DNA from: Streptomyces sp. CC208A
Lineage (GTDB): Bacteria > Actinomycetota > Actinomycetes > Streptomycetales > Streptomycetaceae
Direction: 5' to 3'
NCBI RefSeq assembly: GCF_030010625.1
Contig: NZ_JASCXN010000018.1
Location: 62,001 to 126,000 of the forward strand
DNA length: 64,000 nucleotides
The notes below the pieces were generated by a model. The model saw nothing but the letters and a program-made list of their open reading frames with translations, had not been told where the DNA came from and ran no database searches. A program made the translations under genes and the position numbers. Shown here piece by piece: positions 16,288 through 23,864 of this stretch (positions within the stretch are counted from its first letter, which is position 1; every line of letters begins with the position of its first letter).

Positions 16288-18507
16288 TTACAGAAAGAGG
16301 GGTATCGGGTTCAGGTCCTCGTAGCGCGTCGGCGCGGAAAGCCTCCCGAGCCGCACCGGCACCTCGAACAGCCGCCCCGGCGCGAACCTCGCCCAGAAGT
16401 GCCGCAGCCCCGGCACGATCACCTTCACCACCGGCAACCCCAGATCGGGCCGCGTCTGGTCCAGGACCAGCACCTCCAGACCGTGGGTGCGGGCCAGACC
16501 GACCAGGTGCTCCAGATCGTCCCGGAGGTCGGCGCGCGGCACGTACCCGTACGACTCCGGTGTCCGTACCGGCAGTTCCGGGTCGGGCAGCAGATACGGC
16601 TGGTCCGCGACCGTCGCCCCGCGCAGCCAGTCGAGCAGGTGGTCCGGAAGACCCGGTGCGTACCCCCGCGTCCCCGACGGCAGCGAGGGCAGCATCTGCC
16701 CCAGCTCCGTGACCGCCCGGCTCAGCGCGACCGCCGGATCGAGGTGGGCCCCGAAGCCCAGCATGATGTCCTCCGCGGGCCCCCCGGTCCGGCGCGACAC
16801 CGCCGCCATCACCGGGATCCCCAGGTCGGCCGTGAGGTCCAGGACCCAGATCGAACGGCCCAGCTCCCGGAAGCGCTCGGGCAGCGCCGCCACCCACGGA
16901 TCGCCGAACGCCGCCAGGTCCACCGCGGCGTGCCGGGTGCGGTTGTACCACCACAGCGCCACCGCGTCGCGCTCCACCAGCTCCAGGAAGCCCTGGAGGA
17001 TCGCGTCCTCCAGGGAACCGCCCGCGGCGTTGCCGTTCGAGTCGGCCACGACCGAGGCCACCGGGGGACCGCCGAAGTACACCTGCGCCGAGAGCAGCAG
17101 CCGGTGCTCCTCACCGGTGAGCGACCACACCGGCGTCCACTCGGCCTCCGCGTCCTCGTCGAACCGCTCCGGAACGTACTCGAAGGGGACGCCCGAGGCG
17201 TTCCACCGCTCGCGGTCCGCGTACTGCCGCTCGTCGAACAGCATGCAGTCACCCGGGTGCACGGCCCGGTCCGCCAGCTCGCGATAGCTCCCGCGCACGG
17301 TCTCCTCGTCGCCGAGCCGCGTCGCGCTGTACCGCTCGACCGCCTCGCACAGCGCGCTGACCCGCGCCTCCACGTCCGTCCGCCCCTTGCCGCCGCTCTG
17401 CATCCGCAGCCCCGCGCGGAGCGCGGACAGGTCGCCCTCCGGCAGCGCCAGGTTCGGCCCCGACCGGTAGCAGTGCAGGAACGAAGGGCTCCGCGGGTCC
17501 CGCACGACCCGCTCCGTGATCCCGGTGACCGGATCGGCCAGCCACCCGAACCGCTCCCACATCCGCTCCGCCGAGAGCGCCCGGTGCCCGTTCCCCCCGG
17601 CCACGCCCTTCGGCCGGGACACCGGCACCACCGGCCTCCGCGCCCGCTCCGACACCATCCCCGCGTCCCCGCAGTCCGGGCACTGCGGCCGCGCCGCCAC
17701 CGGATGGTGACCGGCCACGAGCGTCAGCGTGTCCAGCGTCCACAGCCTGTTCTGGCGCTCCTCGCGCAGCCCCGCCAGCCACTTCGCCGCCTCCAGGGCC
17801 GCCGTCTGGAGCCCCAGTTCCCGTGTGGTCGCCAGGGAGGTCTCCGGCGCCCGCACGGGGGCCGCGAGCCCCAGCGCACGCCGCACGTGCGACTCGCCGC
17901 GCCGACGGGAACGGAGCCGTACCGCCAGACAGGACCAGCAGGCGCCCGCCGTACCCGGCTGGAACACCGGGCCGACCCAGAGCTGCGCCCCGTACGGCTT
18001 CGCCGGCAGCCAGGGCCGGCCGTCCGCGAGCCGCGCCGCGTTGAACTCGGCCAGTGCCGGATCCAGGTAGTCGTCGCACACGACCAGCGTGAAGGGCGCG
18101 TCCGGGCCGCAGACCAGCCCCGCCGTGCGGCAGGCGCGCTCGGCCGCCGCCGCGTCGGCATCGCCGAGCGCCACGACGGACACCTCGGCGTCCGTCGGAC
18201 CGTCGACCCCCGCCAGATCCCAGTACGCGCCGGCGGTGGCGTCCTGGGGGCCCGTGCGGAAACCGACCAGACCCGCGGCGGTGAGCCGGTCGAGCATGCC
18301 GTCCAGCTGCTCCGGGGGGAACTCCGTGGCCGTGCGCAGTTCGGGCAGGGTCAGCGACCCGTCGAGCAGCGGGGCCACCTTCTGGATGGCGGTGCCGCAG
18401 AGGGCGGTCGTCCCCCGGGGCGAGACGAGGTAGACCGCCTCGCCCGGGACGATCTCGGCCCGCAGGTGGCGCCGGAACCCGATCGGTCGTGTGTCGTCCA
18501 CACGCAT
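16288..18507 (-). CDS. Fused E1-like/YcaO cyclodehydratase (TOMM/LAP synthetase)
   Basis: This 739-residue protein joins an N-terminal ThiF/E1-like leader-binding part to a C-terminal YcaO domain that ATP-dependently cyclises Cys/Ser/Thr of a ribosomal peptide to azolines. A zinc site is formed by Cys190, Cys193, Cys276 and Cys279 (CWSC and CPDC). YcaO ATP-site residues Glu388, Glu391 and Arg392 are in ALCEAVERYS; ILQGFLELVERDA is a second conserved block. The end (DLNPIPLFL) is a partial version of the proline-rich YcaO tail. It starts 16 bp after the precursor gene stop. No FMN dehydrogenase gene is nearby, so azolines rather than azoles would be expected. Thioamide or amidine chemistry cannot be excluded. 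Confidence 0.9.
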   Translation of the reverse strand: MRVDDTRPIGFRRHLRAEIVPGEAVYLVSPRGTTALCGTAIQKVAPLLDGSLTLPELRTATEFPPEQLDGMLDRLTAAGLVGFRTGPQDATAGAYWDLAGVDGPTDAEVSVVALGDADAAAAERACRTAGLVCGPDAPFTLVVCDDYLDPALAEFNAARLADGRPWLPAKPYGAQLWVGPVFQPGTAGACWSCLAVRLRSRRRGESHVRRALGLAAPVRAPETSLATTRELGLQTAALEAAKWLAGLREERQNRLWTLDTLTLVAGHHPVAARPQCPDCGDAGMVSERARRPVVPVSRPKGVAGGNGHRALSAERMWERFGWLADPVTGITERVVRDPRSPSFLHCYRSGPNLALPEGDLSALRAGLRMQSGGKGRTDVEARVSALCEAVERYSATRLGDEETVRGSYRELADRAVHPGDCMLFDERQYADRERWNASGVPFEYVPERFDEDAEAEWTPVWSLTGEEHRLLLSAQVYFGGPPVASVVADSNGNAAGGSLEDAILQGFLELVERDAVALWWYNRTRHAAVDLAAFGDPWVAALPERFRELGRSIWVLDLTADLGIPVMAAVSRRTGGPAEDIMLGFGAHLDPAVALSRAVTELGQMLPSLPSGTRGYAPGLPDHLLDWLRGATVADQPYLLPDPELPVRTPESYGYVPRADLRDDLEHLVGLARTHGLEVLVLDQTRPDLGLPVVKVIVPGLRHFWARFAPGRLFEVPVRLGRLSAPTRYEDLNPIPLFL

Positions 18508-18523
18508 GGCGCGGGCCCGCGCT

Positions 18524-18646
18524 CTACTGGGCCGCGACCGCGACCGGAGTCAGGACGGCGCACCATCCGGTGATGTCGCCGGTGGCACCGGTGGTGTCGT
18601 CCAGGTTCTCGATGATCAGGTCGTCGGAGCCAGGGGTGATCTGCAT
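18524..18646 (-). CDS. Putative RiPP precursor peptide (40 residues)
   Basis: This is a short gene on the same strand as the cyclodehydratase and ends 16 bp before it. The ATG at 18644-18646 has GAGAGAGG about ten bases upstream. The first half is acidic and leader-like (DDLIIENLDD, residues 8-17), and a TGATGDITG segment follows. The probable core is GWCAVLTPVAVAAQ (residues 27-40). It has a single Cys (Cys29) and one Thr (Thr33) in the core, and no Ser there. Position, size, acidic leader and hydrophobic C-terminus are all as expected for a substrate of the adjacent YcaO enzyme. I do not recognise the family. Confidence 0.72.
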   Translation of the reverse strand: MQITPGSDDLIIENLDDTTGATGDITGWCAVLTPVAVAAQ

Positions 18647-18738
18647 GACTTCATCGCCTCTCTCGTCCGGTCCGCGGCCGTCGGTGCCGCGGTCGACCTC
18701 ACTTTCCAGCCTCGGCCGTGCGGGCCGCCATGCACCGG

Positions 18739-18765
18739 TTCACGTTCGCCGCGTGAATTCTTCAC
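18739..18765. promoter_or_regulatory. TTCAC repeats in the divergent RiPP/SARP promoter region
   Basis: TTCACG (18739-18744) and TTCACA (18761-18766) are direct repeats exactly 22 bp apart, two helical turns, as seen in SARP-binding sites. The first also pairs with CGTGAA (18752-18757) as an inverted repeat. The sites lie between the divergent precursor and SARP genes. Assignment as a SARP operator is a guess from spacing. Confidence 0.3.
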
Positions 18766-18858
18766 AGGGGAGAGATGCACGGCTCAGTGGGCAAGTCCCG
18801 CTCCTCTAGGCATGCTCGGAAAACGAGATCGATAGGTGCGATGCCTGGAGGAACGGAA

Positions 18859-19743
18859 ATGTCCGAAGGCCCCAAGAGGTACGATCCCGACAACGCCGGG
18901 CAGCAGCCCGGGCAGCTGAACATCGGACTGCTCGGCCCCCTGTCCCTGCACCTCGACGGGGCGCCGGTGACGGCCAGCGCGCCCAAGCAGCGCCAGGTCC
19001 TCGCCCTGCTCGCGCTCAACGCGGGCCGGATCGTCACGGTGCCGGCGCTGATCGAGGAGCTGTGGGGGGACCGCCCCCCGCGCAGTCACGCCACCACCCT
19101 GCAGACGTACATCCTCCAGCTGCGCAACGCGCTGGCGGCCGCCGACGCCGAGCGCCCCGGCGTACGACAGATAGTGAGCACCCGTCACAACGGCTACCTC
19201 CTGGAGGAGGACGCCTGCACGACGGACGTCTCCGTCTTCGAGGAACGGGTGCGGGCCGGGTACACCGCCTCCGAGGCCGGTGACCACCGCCGCGTCTCCG
19301 AGGAGCTCCGCCAGGCGCTCCAGCTCTGGCGCGGTCCCGCGCTCGTCGACATCCGCAAGGGCGGCGTCCTGGAGATCGAGGCCGTCTCCCTGGAGGAGAG
19401 CCGGCTCGGCGCCCTGGAGCGGCGCATCGAGGCCGACCTGGCCCTCGGCCGCCACGCCGACCTGCTCGGCGAACTGACCCGGGTGGTCGCGCGGAACACG
19501 ATGAACGAGAACCTCTGCGCGTACCTGATGATCGCCCTCTACCGGTCCGGCCGCGTCGGCCGCTCCCTGGAGGCCTTCCACCGGCTCAGGTCCGTCCTCA
19601 ACCACGAGTTGGGCGTCGAGCCCTGCCCGCGCCTCCAGAACCTCCAGTCGGCGATCCTCTCCGGCGACCCGGCCCTGGACGTCTGGTCCGTGTCCTGGTC
19701 CTCCGAGGAGTTCGCCGCGCACCGTCTCGCGCGGGCCTCCTGA
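18859..19743 (+). CDS. SARP-family transcriptional activator
   Basis: This 294-residue Streptomyces antibiotic regulatory protein has an N-terminal OmpR-like winged helix (GLLGPLSLHLDG to NGYLLEED, about residues 15-125) followed by the bacterial transcriptional activator domain (VFEERVRAG to HELGVEPCPRLQNLQ). It has no ATPase/TPR extension, so it is a small pathway-specific SARP. The start at 18859 has GGAGG seven bases upstream; in-frame upstream Met codons (18775, 18841) lack good sites. It is divergent from the RiPP precursor and precedes the thioesterase, and probably activates one or both sides. Confidence 0.92.
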   Translation: MSEGPKRYDPDNAGQQPGQLNIGLLGPLSLHLDGAPVTASAPKQRQVLALLALNAGRIVTVPALIEELWGDRPPRSHATTLQTYILQLRNALAAADAERPGVRQIVSTRHNGYLLEEDACTTDVSVFEERVRAGYTASEAGDHRRVSEELRQALQLWRGPALVDIRKGGVLEIEAVSLEESRLGALERRIEADLALGRHADLLGELTRVVARNTMNENLCAYLMIALYRSGRVGRSLEAFHRLRSVLNHELGVEPCPRLQNLQSAILSGDPALDVWSVSWSSEEFAAHRLARAS

Positions 19744-19867
19744 GACCGCTCGGGCGGCCCCGGCGCGATTCGAGTCCCGCTCCAGACACGGTGGCGAGAC
19801 TGCGGGACCGCGGCCGGTGCGCCGCACGGCTCACGTGTCGGCACAGCTTCCAGGAGGAGGGCGACGG

Positions 19868-20665
19868 ATGGCTTCCCTGACGGCGGTCGACGGGGCGGTG
19901 GGGCGGCGGGTACGGCTCCACTGCCTCGCTCACGCGGGCGCGGGCGCGTCCAGCTACCGCCGCTGGCCCGCGGCGGTCGGTCCCACGGTGGAGGTGGCGG
20001 CCCTGCCGCTGCCCGGCCGGGACCGCCGACGGCGCGAACCGCGCGTCACCGACCGCCCCGGGCTCCTCGGCGACCTGCTCGGGCCGCTCCTGGAGACGGC
20101 GCGCTCCGGCCCGTACGCGCTGTACGGGCACAGCCTGGGCGCGCTGGTCGCCTACACGCTGACCCGGGCACTGGCCGACGAGGGGGCGCCCCCGCCCCTC
20201 TTCCTCGCGGTGGGCGCCTGCCTGCCGCCGCACGCCACGACCGCCCTGATGAGCGCGGCGGACGCCCCCGTCGAACAGTTGCTCCCGCTCCTCGGCGACC
20301 TCGGCTCGCTGCCGAAGGGGACCACCGACCCCGGGGGGCTGTGGCACCGCTCCGTCCTGCCCGTGCTCCGTGACGACCTGCGGCTGGCCAAGGCCCTGCG
20401 GCAGGCGGCCCTGGACCCCGCCACCGGCGGCCCCGTGAACGTCCCCCTGCTCGTCTTCGCCGGCAGCGACGACCCGCTGGCCGTCCCGGCCGCGCTCCAG
20501 GAGTGGCGGCGGTGGACCACCGGGCCCGTCACCGCGCGCACCCTGACCGGTGACCACTTCTTCGTGGGGGACGAAGCGCTGCCCGCCCTGGTCGGCGAGG
20601 CATGCCGGGAGCACCTGTCCCGTACGCCGGCCGCCGGGACCCGTACCGCCGCCGGCGCGCGGTGA
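19868..20665 (+). CDS. Type II thioesterase
   Basis: This 265-residue alpha/beta-hydrolase is of the editing-thioesterase (GrsT/RifR) class. It has the nucleophile motif GHSLGAL, a late acid in VFAGSDDPL and the catalytic His in GDHFFVG. Such enzymes free stalled acyl groups from carrier proteins of PKS or NRPS systems. It starts at 19868 behind AGGAGGAGGG. No carrier protein is seen in the window, so its partner is unknown. Confidence 0.87.
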   Translation: MASLTAVDGAVGRRVRLHCLAHAGAGASSYRRWPAAVGPTVEVAALPLPGRDRRRREPRVTDRPGLLGDLLGPLLETARSGPYALYGHSLGALVAYTLTRALADEGAPPPLFLAVGACLPPHATTALMSAADAPVEQLLPLLGDLGSLPKGTTDPGGLWHRSVLPVLRDDLRLAKALRQAALDPATGGPVNVPLLVFAGSDDPLAVPAALQEWRRWTTGPVTARTLTGDHFFVGDEALPALVGEACREHLSRTPAAGTRTAAGAR

Positions 20666-20805
20666 GCCGGGGCCGCCGGGTCGAGGCGCGCTCCGGCGGG
20701 GTTCGAGCCGGGCACGAGCCGTTCAGGACAGGGTCGTCGGCACGACCGCCGACCGAGGCGGACCCCGGTACCGCCCGCCGACGGCCCGACGCGTGGCGGA
20801 CGGAC

Positions 20806-20861
20806 GTGCCGGCGTGAGGGACGCCGGCACGGCGGACCACCGTCCCCGTACACGGTGGTCC
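20806..20861 (+). terminator. Two consecutive hairpins between thioesterase and acyl-CoA dehydrogenase genes
   Basis: Hairpin A has a 10-bp stem (20806-20815 with 20821-20830) and a 5-nt loop. Hairpin B has a 10-bp stem (20834-20843 with 20852-20861) and an 8-nt loop. They fill the last part of a 233-bp gap and end 37 bp before the next start, so they could end the SARP-thioesterase transcript or act as an attenuator in the leader of the next gene. Confidence 0.6.
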
Positions 20862-20898
20862 GGGCCGGCCGCGTCACCGAACGAGAAGGGTGTGGAAG

Positions 20899-22761
20899 AT
20901 GCCGGATCGGCCGGACCTGTCTGTCCGTACCGCGGTACGCCCCCCAGCACGTCCTCGGCCCGGTCCGCTCCCTGTGGACGCGGCCGGGACCACCCGGACC
21001 CCCGTGCCGGACCCCCACGCCCCGGCACGGGACACCTCCTCCGCGCCGCGGGCCGCCGGACCGCCGCGGGACACCGAGCCCCCGCGGGCCGCGCGGCTGG
21101 AAGCGGCGCTCGGGGATCCGTTCGACCCCGACAACCCGCACGGGCACCTGGCGCTGCTGCGCGCCGACGAGGCCCGCGAGGTGCCCGAGGCCACCGAGGC
21201 GCTGCTCGCGGAGGCCGGGCTGGCCGCCGAGTTCGTCCCCCACGACCTCGGCGGCCGGCTCACCGGCCTGGAGGAGCTGGCCCGCGTCCTGCGCCCGCTG
21301 TTCCGCCGCGACCTCGCACTCGGCTACGGCTTCGGCATCACCTCGCTGTTCGCCGCCTCGTCGGTGTGGACCGCCGGGAGCGAGGACCAGCGGCGCTCCC
21401 TGGCCCGTGTCCTGCTCGGCGGCGGCCGTGTCACGATCGTGCACCGCGAGGTCGCCCACGCCAACGCCATCCTGCGCGACGAGATGCGTGCCGAGCCGCG
21501 CCCCGGCGGCGGCTGGCTGGTCGGCGGGCGCAAGGACGTCGTCATCAACGCCCACCGCGCGGACGCCTTCGTCATGTACGCCCGTACGTCGGACGGGGAC
21601 GGCCCCCGCAGCCACTCCGTGCTGGTCCTCGGCCCCGACGCGCCGACCGCCGGCGAGGTGCGCCGCCTCGGCCGGGTGACGATGCCCGGCATGCGCGGGG
21701 CGCACTTCTCCGGCCTCGAACTCGACGGCGTGGCCCTGCCGGACGACGCCCTGGTCGGCGCCGCCGGCGACGGGGTGTCGCTGGCGCTGCGCAGCTTCCA
21801 GACCAGCCACTGCCTGATCCCCGGCACCGTGCTCGCGGGCGTGGACAGCGTGCTGCGGCTCGCGGTGCGGGCGGCCACCGAGAACCGGCCCGACGGCCGG
21901 CCCTCGCGCCGCGGGCGGAAGGTGCTCGCCGGGGTCTTCGCCGACCTGCTGGCCTGCGACGCCATGGCGGTGACCGGTCTGCGGGCGATGAGCCTGATGC
22001 CCGAGCAGTCGTACCTCCTGGGCGCGGCCGTGAAGTACACGATGCCCGACCTGCTGCGCGAGGACCTGGAGGAACTGGCCACCGTGCTCGGCGGTCGCGG
22101 CTACGACCGCGGACCCCTGTACGGGGGCTTCCAGAAGCTCACGCGCGATCTGCCGGTGGCCGGACTGGGGCACGCGGGCACCGCCGTCTGCCAGGCGGTG
22201 ATCGTGCCGCAGCTGCCGGCGCTGGCCCGTACGGCCTGGTTCCGTACCGCGGAGCCGCCGGCCGCGCTCTTCACGCCCGGGGCGCCGCTGCCCCTCTTCG
22301 ACCACCGGCGGCTGGCCCACTCCAGTACGGACGACCTGCTGACGGCCACCCTCGTCGGGGTCGCGGGCCGGCTGGAGGGACACACCGGGCACGGCTCCCC
22401 GCACGCCGCGCTGGCCGCGCTCGCCCGGGCCTTCGTCGAGGAGCTGCGGACGCTGCGCGTCCGCTGCGCCACGCTCAGCGGGGTCTTCGACCCGCAGGCC
22501 TGCGCCCTGGCCGACCGCTACGCGCTGGTGCTCTCGGCCGCCGCGGTGCTGGGGCTCTGGGAGGCGCGGGCCGCGCACGGCGACGCGTTCCTCGGGGACC
22601 CGGCGTGGGCGGTGCTCGCACTCAGCCGCATCGGCCGCCGGCTCGGCGTCCGCGTGGTGGACCCGCCGGACGGGACCGTCGAGGCGGTGCTGGAGGAGGC
22701 GCTCGACCGGTGCCGGCAGGGGCGCAGCCTCGACCTGTACGGGACGCGGCTGGCGGGCTGA
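20899..22761 (+). CDS. Acyl-CoA dehydrogenase-like flavoprotein
   Basis: This 620-residue acyl-CoA dehydrogenase-superfamily protein has an N-terminal helical domain (about 60-160), a beta-domain with GGGWLVGGRKDVVINA and a C-terminal helical domain containing LATVLGGRGYDRGPLYGGFQKLTRDL. It is about 200 residues longer than catabolic acyl-CoA dehydrogenases, through an extended C-terminal part and a 45-residue Pro-rich N-terminus. It would oxidise an acyl-CoA or carrier-bound acyl group, or act as an oxygenase-type member. The catalytic base cannot be placed by eye. I took the ATG at 20899; a GTG at 20890 is in frame. It is 59 bp upstream of the PPTase. Confidence 0.8.
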   Translation: MPDRPDLSVRTAVRPPARPRPGPLPVDAAGTTRTPVPDPHAPARDTSSAPRAAGPPRDTEPPRAARLEAALGDPFDPDNPHGHLALLRADEAREVPEATEALLAEAGLAAEFVPHDLGGRLTGLEELARVLRPLFRRDLALGYGFGITSLFAASSVWTAGSEDQRRSLARVLLGGGRVTIVHREVAHANAILRDEMRAEPRPGGGWLVGGRKDVVINAHRADAFVMYARTSDGDGPRSHSVLVLGPDAPTAGEVRRLGRVTMPGMRGAHFSGLELDGVALPDDALVGAAGDGVSLALRSFQTSHCLIPGTVLAGVDSVLRLAVRAATENRPDGRPSRRGRKVLAGVFADLLACDAMAVTGLRAMSLMPEQSYLLGAAVKYTMPDLLREDLEELATVLGGRGYDRGPLYGGFQKLTRDLPVAGLGHAGTAVCQAVIVPQLPALARTAWFRTAEPPAALFTPGAPLPLFDHRRLAHSSTDDLLTATLVGVAGRLEGHTGHGSPHAALAALARAFVEELRTLRVRCATLSGVFDPQACALADRYALVLSAAAVLGLWEARAAHGDAFLGDPAWAVLALSRIGRRLGVRVVDPPDGTVEAVLEEALDRCRQGRSLDLYGTRLAG

Positions 22762-22820
22762 CGGGCCTTCGGACGCAGGACGTGCCGGGGCGGCCGGCAC
22801 GACGGTGCAGGGAGGTGACG

Positions 22821-23630
22821 ATGAATCAGGTGACGTGCGCCGTGCCGGTGCACGTGCCGCGGCCGGACGGGCCGTGGCACCGGGTACGGGAGGACCTGGC
22901 GGAACTCGGCAACGCGGTGGCCTACACGACGCGGACCGAATGGCTGCCGAACGTCCTGACCACCGCCCGGCTGCGCGAACTGCTGGGCACGGACTGGGAC
23001 CGGTACCGCCGTACCCCCGACCCCGCCGTCCGCTACCGCTTCGCCGCCGCCCGGCTGCTCGTCAAGTACACGGCCGGGGCGGCCCTCGGGACCGATCCGG
23101 AGCACCTGGACCTGTCCTACCGGCTCGGCGGACGCCCGTACCTGCGCGGCTTCGACCAGATCGAGCTGAGCCTGTCGCACACCGGGGACCTGATGGCCGT
23201 GGGGCTGAGCCGCACCGGCCGGATCGGGGTGGACGTGGAGCCGTCGGACCGCACCGTCCGCCTCGACCTGCTGAAGGAGCAGATCCTGACCGCCACCGAG
23301 GCGGCGGAGCTCGCGGAGCTGCCGGAGGCCCGGCGGGTGCCGCACGCGGTGCGGCTGTGGACGCTGAAGGAGGCGTACACCAAGGCGCTGGGACAGGGGT
23401 TGCGGCTCGGCTTCAAGGAGTTCGGCTTCGGGCGGGACCTGGAGCTGCACGCTCCGGACGGCAGCGCCGCCACACACGGCGAGTGGGGCTTCGCCACGCA
23501 CGAGGTGCTGGGCCGGTACCTGGTGAGCATCGCCTGCCACGACGCCGGCCTGTGCACCGCGGACGACACGTCCGCCGGGACCATGCTCGACCAGGGGTTC
23601 CTGTCGGCGATGAGAACGAACGGGGGGTGA
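22821..23630 (+). CDS. Sfp-type 4'-phosphopantetheinyl transferase
   Basis: This 269-residue PPTase converts apo- to holo-carrier proteins using coenzyme A. Family motifs are LSLSHTGDLMAVGLS, GVDVEPS (Mg site) and WTLKEAYTKALGQGL. The start at 22821 follows GGGAGGTGACG. A PPTase inside a biosynthetic locus normally serves a dedicated carrier protein, but none is encoded in the window. The type II KS/CLF operon 17 kb to the left and loci outside the window are candidates. Confidence 0.92.
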   Translation: MNQVTCAVPVHVPRPDGPWHRVREDLAELGNAVAYTTRTEWLPNVLTTARLRELLGTDWDRYRRTPDPAVRYRFAAARLLVKYTAGAALGTDPEHLDLSYRLGGRPYLRGFDQIELSLSHTGDLMAVGLSRTGRIGVDVEPSDRTVRLDLLKEQILTATEAAELAELPEARRVPHAVRLWTLKEAYTKALGQGLRLGFKEFGFGRDLELHAPDGSAATHGEWGFATHEVLGRYLVSIACHDAGLCTADDTSAGTMLDQGFLSAMRTNGG

Positions 23631-23680
23631 CCTGGGGCGCCGTCCCCCCCCCCGGCGCCGCGGCCGGCCCCGCCGTGGCC

Positions 23681-23707
23681 CCGGCCGGGCGGAAGGCGCC
23701 CGGCCGG
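23681..23707 (+). terminator. Hairpin terminator after the PPTase gene
   Basis: There is an 11-bp perfect stem (23681-23691 with 23697-23707) and a 5-nt GAAGG loop, 50 bp past the PPTase stop. It implies that the following two-gene unit has its own promoter between 23708 and 23864. Confidence 0.65.
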
Positions 23708-23864
23708 ACCGGGACCGCTTTTCCACCCGGGCCCGAGCCTCGGCCGAGCGCCGGGACAGACCGTTGCGACACACCACCACGGCCCCTGGGGAGCGGGCCG
23801 GACCGGCACACCGGCGACGCCGGCGAGGCCCGGCCGTCCCCTGTCTCCTGAGCGGAGTGTCCTT

